From NCBI GenBank assembly GCA_016124205.1, contig WGOD01000006.1, positions 1-47,658 on the forward strand: a stretch of DNA of 47,658 nucleotides. The letters are read 5' to 3'. Positions 43,216 to 47,658 of the stretch are shown here, in pieces; position 1 is the first letter of the stretch, and every line of letters begins with the position of its first letter. This DNA comes from Alphaproteobacteria bacterium. Lineage in GTDB: Bacteria; Pseudomonadota; Alphaproteobacteria; Caulobacterales; Maricaulaceae. Position numbers and translations under genes: made by a program. The notes under the pieces were generated by a model. It saw nothing but the letters and a program-made list of their open reading frames with translations. It searched no databases and had not been told where the DNA came from.

Positions 43216-46200
43216 ATGTTCAATTCGTTGAGGTTCGCGATTGTGGCTCGTCGGGGCGTAATAGTCATCGCGGCCGCAATCGGAATTGCGCTGGCTGCGA
43301 CTTCAATGGCCTCGGCGCAAATCAGTTGTCCGGATATAGCTCCAAACGGCGAAATTTGGGGCAATGACGTCACCGGGGCGTGCTCAGCTGGTTCCGGGGG
43401 CGGCCTGGCACCAAGTGGCCTGACTTATGGCTTCTCTGTGATCAACCGCCTCAGCGGGCCTCCCATAGTCTCGTTTGTTGTTTACGAGGGGGGGCAGACG
43501 AGTTCGCCCTCCGCCACGGCCTGCTCGGGGGCGGGGTGCGGCGCGGATTTCGGTGGAGGTCAGTATCTATGCAACGCTCCATCCGGGGGCGGCTCATGCA
43601 GCCTCAACTGGCAGTTTACAAGTACAGCGCCTGGGGCCGCTCCCATCACGGTCACGGCTGAGGTGGCAAATAACACAACTACGATATCCAACATCCAGGC
43701 GTCCGGCGGAGCCTATGTTCCCGACACCACCGCCCCGCGCATCGCTTCGATCGAACGCCAGACACCGTCGACCTCTCCGACCAATGCCGACAGCGTCACC
43801 TGGCGCGTCACGTTCAGTGAAGCAGTCACCAATGTCGGCACGGCCGATTTCTCGGTGAGCGGTACGACAGGCACGGTTTCCAGCGTGACAAATCCGTCCG
43901 GAAACGCCTATGACGTCACGGTGTCCGGCGGCGACATGGCCGGCCTTGATGCGACAGTCATCTTGTCCCTCGCCGGTGGTCAGGATATCGCGGATGCCGC
44001 CGGGAACGCCTTGTCGAACACCACGCCAACAGGGGCGAACGACAACAACTTCTTGGTCGACAATACGGCGCCCGGCTTGACCTTCGTCACAGGAATGACG
44101 GGCGGGACCGACACGGGCGCCAGCGATTCCGACCGGATTACCAATGACACGACGCCGATCCTGATTGGGTCGGCGGAAGTGAATTCGACCGTGACGGTAA
44201 CGCGGCTCGGAGCCGGCGCCCTTGGCTCCACGACGGCCGATGGAAGTGGCGCCTGGACATTCCAGGTCCCGTCCGCGTTGCCGGAGGGCTCGTTTCGTTT
44301 CTACGCGCGAGCGACGGACGAGGCCGGCAATGCCGGCAGTGATGGACCGGCTTCGCTCGAATTCACGTTCGACACGACCGCGCCCGGCGCACCCGGCGAG
44401 CCCGATCTGACGGCGGGTTCGGACCGCGGTATTTCCGACACCGACAACACCACGAATGACCGCACGCCGACCCTCGACATCGGCGGCGCGGAAGCCGGCG
44501 CGACGGTCACGCTGATCAGTTCGCTCGACGGCACGATCGCAAGCGGTACGGCGGACGGATCGGGCGCAGCAGCGGTGACGCCGGGCAGCAATGTCAGCCT
44601 TGGCAACCACATCTTCACGGCAACGCAGACCGATGTCGCGGGGAATACCGGGGCCGCATCCTCCGGCCTCGCGGTGGAAATGCTGGCCACCCTGCCGCCG
44701 GTCTTCTCGAAGGTCTTCGCACCGGATTCGATCTCGGTCGGCGGCACGGCGACGCTGACCTTCACGATCGACAATGCGTTCAACGGTGTGTCGGCCACCA
44801 GCCTCGACTTCACCGACACCTTCCCGGCCGGGATGACGGTCGCCTCGACGCCAAACGCTTCGACGACCTGCACCGGGGGCACGATCACGGGCGCCGCCGG
44901 CAGCGGCTCGGTGAGCTATTCCGGCGGCAGTGTCGCGGGTGGAGCGGCCTGCACCGTTTCGATCGATGTTACCAGTTCGACGCTGGGGGATTCCGTCAAT
45001 ACGTCGGGCAATCTCACCTCCTCGCTCGGCGGGTCGAATGCAGCGACGGATACGCTGTCCGTCGTCGACACCACCGCCCCGCGCATCGTCTCCATCCGGC
45101 GGCAGACGCCCGATTCCTCGCCGACCAATGCGGACAGCGTTGTCTGGCGTGTCACCTTTACCGAGGACGTCCGGAATGTCGGCGCGGCGGACTTTGCCGT
45201 TGCGGGAACCTCCGGGACGGTGGGTGATGTGAATGGCATCGACGCGGCGACCTATGACGTCACCATCTCCGGCGGCAACATGGCCGGGCTGACCGCCGAG
45301 ATCACGCTGTCGCTCGCGGGTGGTCAGGATATCGAGGATCTGGCCTCCAACGCCCTGATCAATCCGAACCCGACCTCCGTCAATCAGAACACATATGACA
45401 TCGACAATACCGCGCCGCTCGTTGCGTCGATCTCCTTCCATGATCCCGCCGAACAGGAAACTACCGCAGAGGTTCTGACCTGGGAGATCGTGTTCGACGA
45501 ACTCGTGCGGAATATCAGCGCGAACGATTTCGCCATCACCGGCACGACCGCCACGATTTCAGGCTTTGCCCAACAGGGCGACGCCACAACCTACCGGGTG
45601 ACGATCTCGGGCGGCAATCTGGCGACGGACACGGTAATCCCGACAATCGCCTTTGCCGGCGGCCAGGACATCACCGACCTCGCGGGAAATGCGCTGACCA
45701 ACACCTACCCGCAGGGCACGAATGATAATTTCTACAGCGTCGACAACGACCCGCCGATCGTTACCGACATCTTCGCCGGCAACAATGCGACGGTCGGCTC
45801 TACGCTCGTCACCTGGTTCGTGTCGATCAATGAGGATCAGGACAATCTGACGATTGACGACTTCACGCTGGAGACGAGTGCAGGCGTGTCGGCCAGTGAC
45901 CTCCAGATCTCGGTCGATAACGGCACCAACGTGCAGGTCACCGCCAACCTGACCGGTTCGGGTACGGCGCAACTGAAGTTCAATGCCGGCACCGACATCG
46001 TCGACGCGTTTGGCAATGGCAATGGCACCAATGGCTTCGCGCCGGCCTATGTCGACGCGAACATCTCGGTCGCGACGGTCGACACGGTGCCGCCGCGGCT
46101 GCAGAGCATTGAGCGTTTCAACGGTACGGTCGAAGACACGAATGCCGACACGCTTGTCTGGCTCGTGACGTTCGATACGCCCGTCCGGAATGTCGATGCG

Positions 46201-47658
46201 GCGGACTTCGCCGTGACCGGGACAACGGCCGGTCTGACCGTCGAGGCGTTCGAAAACTCCGATCAACCGGAATTTGCGGGAGCGCCCGCTCCAGCACCGG
46301 ACCCGCTCTCCCAGACCTACCGGGTTACGGCGTCCGGAGGCGATCTGGCCGATCTTGATGCGACGGTGTCGCTCGGACTTGCGGGCGGGGCCTCGATCGC
46401 GGACGCGAACGGCAATGCGCTGACCGAAACGACTGCGACCGGGACGGTCCAGACCTATACGGTCGACAATACCGCGCCGCTGATAACCGGCCTCCAGCGT
46501 GACCGTGCCGAGCAGACCAGCCGGGATTCGGTGAGTTGGCGGATCGCCTTCGATTCCGAGATGCAAAATCTGTCGCCGGACGACTTCTCGGTCAGCGGGA
46601 CGACGGCGACCGTGTCACTCACTGCGATCAATGCGCTTGAACACACCGTCACCATCTCCGGGGGCGATCTGGCCGATCTCGACGGGACGGTCACGCTGAG
46701 CATCGATCCCGGACACAATCTGACGGATGCGGCGGGCAATGCGCTGACCAATCTCGTACCGGTCTCCGATCCGAACGAACCGAGCTACACGATCGACAAT
46801 ACCGGTCCGCAACTTCAGAGCCTGTCGCGCTATTCGCCAGCGACCTCACCGACATCCGCCGACACCCTGATCTGGCGGCTCGTATTCAACGAACTCGTGG
46901 CCAATGTCAGTGAGACCGTCTTCTCCGTCGCGGGAACGACCGGCGTGATCACGATCGATCAGCCTGAAGACAACATCATCGATGTGAGGGTGTCGGGCGG
47001 CGATCTCGCCACGATCGACGGCACGGTGACGCTGACGCTGGAGGCGGTAAACAACATCACCGATGTGGCCGGCAACGCGCTGACAAATCTCACCGGTTCG
47101 TCCGAACACACGCCGAGCTATGTGGTTGACAATGCCGCGCCGCGGATCGCGACCATCTTCCGTTCCAGTCCGAACATGGAAAATACCAACTCCGACACAC
47201 TGATCTGGCAGGTGACGTTCGACGAGATCGTTGGGAACGTCGATACGGGCGACTTCTCGGTGGCGGGTTCCACCGCGAGCGTGACGGCGGTCAATGCCGT
47301 GTCGCTGGGAGACCAGCCGGAGCAGGCTGGCAGCCCGGCTTCCCCCGCCCCGCTCACAACTGCAGCCACCTACAATGTGACGGTGTCGGGCGGGGATCTC
47401 GACAGCGTCAACGGGACGGTGACTCTCATCCCGTTGACGACGGGAGGAGTCACTGATGCGGCGGGGAACGCCTTCGCCAATGCCGCGCCTACGGGCACCA
47501 ATCAGAACAGCTATAACCTCGACAATGCCGCGCCGACGCTGACCTCGATCCTGCGTCAGACGCCTTCGGATCAGGCGACCAACGCCGACAGCCTGACCTG
47601 GCTGGCGACCTTCTCCGAAGCGGTTTCGGCTGATGCCGCGGACTTCGCGGTCTACGGC
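43216..47658 (+). CDS. Giant exported Ig-like repeat protein, partial at 3' end
   Basis: From ATG 43216 (GGGGG ribosome site 5 bases upstream) the frame is open for 1481 codons to the window end. A long signal peptide (MFNSLRFAIVARRGVIVIAA to about residue 35, MASA-Q) is followed by a Cys/Gly-rich region (36-165) and a chain of beta domains. These begin at about residue 170, each opening D-x-(T/A)-(A/P)-P; the most common type carries SPTNADSVTWRVTF, DFSVSGTTG and TVSGGDMAGLD. Two Big_13-like domains (about 282-490) and a DUF11-like domain (about 493-615, FSKVFAPDSISVGGTATLTF) interrupt the series. Proteins of this build are usually surface adhesins or autotransporters; no C-terminal anchor is visible yet. 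A 615-codon antisense frame over 43594-45441 is a shadow. Confidence 0.88.
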   Translation, partial: MFNSLRFAIVARRGVIVIAAAIGIALAATSMASAQISCPDIAPNGEIWGNDVTGACSAGSGGGLAPSGLTYGFSVINRLSGPPIVSFVVYEGGQTSSPSATACSGAGCGADFGGGQYLCNAPSGGGSCSLNWQFTSTAPGAAPITVTAEVANNTTTISNIQASGGAYVPDTTAPRIASIERQTPSTSPTNADSVTWRVTFSEAVTNVGTADFSVSGTTGTVSSVTNPSGNAYDVTVSGGDMAGLDATVILSLAGGQDIADAAGNALSNTTPTGANDNNFLVDNTAPGLTFVTGMTGGTDTGASDSDRITNDTTPILIGSAEVNSTVTVTRLGAGALGSTTADGSGAWTFQVPSALPEGSFRFYARATDEAGNAGSDGPASLEFTFDTTAPGAPGEPDLTAGSDRGISDTDNTTNDRTPTLDIGGAEAGATVTLISSLDGTIASGTADGSGAAAVTPGSNVSLGNHIFTATQTDVAGNTGAASSGLAVEMLATLPPVFSKVFAPDSISVGGTATLTFTIDNAFNGVSATSLDFTDTFPAGMTVASTPNASTTCTGGTITGAAGSGSVSYSGGSVAGGAACTVSIDVTSSTLGDSVNTSGNLTSSLGGSNAATDTLSVVDTTAPRIVSIRRQTPDSSPTNADSVVWRVTFTEDVRNVGAADFAVAGTSGTVGDVNGIDAATYDVTISGGNMAGLTAEITLSLAGGQDIEDLASNALINPNPTSVNQNTYDIDNTAPLVASISFHDPAEQETTAEVLTWEIVFDELVRNISANDFAITGTTATISGFAQQGDATTYRVTISGGNLATDTVIPTIAFAGGQDITDLAGNALTNTYPQGTNDNFYSVDNDPPIVTDIFAGNNATVGSTLVTWFVSINEDQDNLTIDDFTLETSAGVSASDLQISVDNGTNVQVTANLTGSGTAQLKFNAGTDIVDAFGNGNGTNGFAPAYVDANISVATVDTVPPRLQSIERFNGTVEDTNADTLVWLVTFDTPVRNVDAADFAVTGTTAGLTVEAFENSDQPEFAGAPAPAPDPLSQTYRVTASGGDLADLDATVSLGLAGGASIADANGNALTETTATGTVQTYTVDNTAPLITGLQRDRAEQTSRDSVSWRIAFDSEMQNLSPDDFSVSGTTATVSLTAINALEHTVTISGGDLADLDGTVTLSIDPGHNLTDAAGNALTNLVPVSDPNEPSYTIDNTGPQLQSLSRYSPATSPTSADTLIWRLVFNELVANVSETVFSVAGTTGVITIDQPEDNIIDVRVSGGDLATIDGTVTLTLEAVNNITDVAGNALTNLTGSSEHTPSYVVDNAAPRIATIFRSSPNMENTNSDTLIWQVTFDEIVGNVDTGDFSVAGSTASVTAVNAVSLGDQPEQAGSPASPAPLTTAATYNVTVSGGDLDSVNGTVTLIPLTTGGVTDAAGNAFANAAPTGTNQNSYNLDNAAPTLTSILRQTPSDQATNADSLTWLATFSEAVSADAADFAVYG
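43723..47658 (+). repeat. Tandem Ig-like coding repeats of about 330-390 bp
   Basis: Units of the main type begin at 43723, 45067, 45403, 45742, 46081, 46465, 46795, 47128 and 47521 (the last incomplete), each with a GAC codon for the opening Asp. From the second unit, spacing is 336, 339, 339, 384, 330, 333 and 393 bases. The two longer units (46081 and 47128) carry Pro/Ala/Glu-rich insertions. Different domain types occupy 44059-45066. The units differ widely in DNA sequence, so expansion is not very recent. Confidence 0.85.

Noticed and set aside
43594..45441. A 615-codon - strand frame over the giant repeat gene
   Set aside because: It follows the antisense of the repeated Ig-like units and has a repetitive Arg/Gly/Asp composition; the + frame with signal peptide explains the region.

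Overview
This GC-rich window most likely comes from an alphaproteobacterial chromosome, probably a marine stalked or budding lineage near Hyphomonadaceae/Maricaulaceae. The grounds are the rplU-rpmA-GNAT-obgE-nadD-rsfS-rlmH-envC-ctpA-deacetylase-rppH gene order, TonB receptor plus Spinster-type MFS modules, and many short secreted or lipoprotein genes. The taxonomic placement is inference from gene content; no database was searched.

Region 1 (1-3.2 kb, + strand): the 3' end of atpD, a strong terminator, an unrecognised proline-rich secreted protein lying between atpD and atpC, atpC with its own terminator, an unrecognised exported protein, and a small CBU_0592-type membrane protein. Region 2 (3.3-5.2 kb): a secreted protein with a clostripain-like (C11) His/Cys pair and Ig-like C-terminal segments.

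Region 3 (5.2-14.9 kb, - strand): a conserved housekeeping block. In transcription order it holds rplU, rpmA, a GNAT acetyltransferase, obgE, nadD, egtD, rsfS, rlmH, an EnvC-like factor, ctpA, a divergent polysaccharide deacetylase and rppH. It couples ribosome assembly and RNA decay genes with cell-envelope remodelling genes, and egtD is an unusual guest. Region 4 (15.0-16.5 kb, - strand): four tandem paralogous small lipoproteins in two subtypes, with a perfect 17-bp inverted repeat among them.

Region 5 (16.7-30.1 kb): tRNA-Ser(CGA), then an accessory catabolic module. One arm (- strand) is an MHS transporter, an M28-like exported protein and a type-B carboxylesterase lipoprotein. A TetR regulator follows, and the divergent + strand arm is TonB receptor, Spinster-type MFS, a second type-B carboxylesterase and an acyl-CoA ligase, with overlapping or near-touching genes. 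The natural reading is uptake of an ester or amide compound, hydrolysis outside the cytoplasm, import of the acid and CoA activation. Remnants of the same IS6-like transposase 5' end lie at both edges (about 16.92 and 29.85 kb), which suggests an acquired or mobilised block.

Region 6 (30.3-38.9 kb): a secreted DUF900-type alpha/beta hydrolase converges on a tightly packed - strand operon of exported proteins: metacaspase-like, TPR, TPR, CHAT protease. This is the best candidate for an undescribed system: two clan CD cysteine peptidases with separate TPR partners, all bearing apparent export signals. Region 7 (39.2-41.6 kb): a NarL-type response regulator tail-to-tail with a membrane hybrid histidine kinase. 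Region 8: a GPH-type sugar transporter (- strand) and a giant exported Ig-like repeat protein that is still open at the window end.
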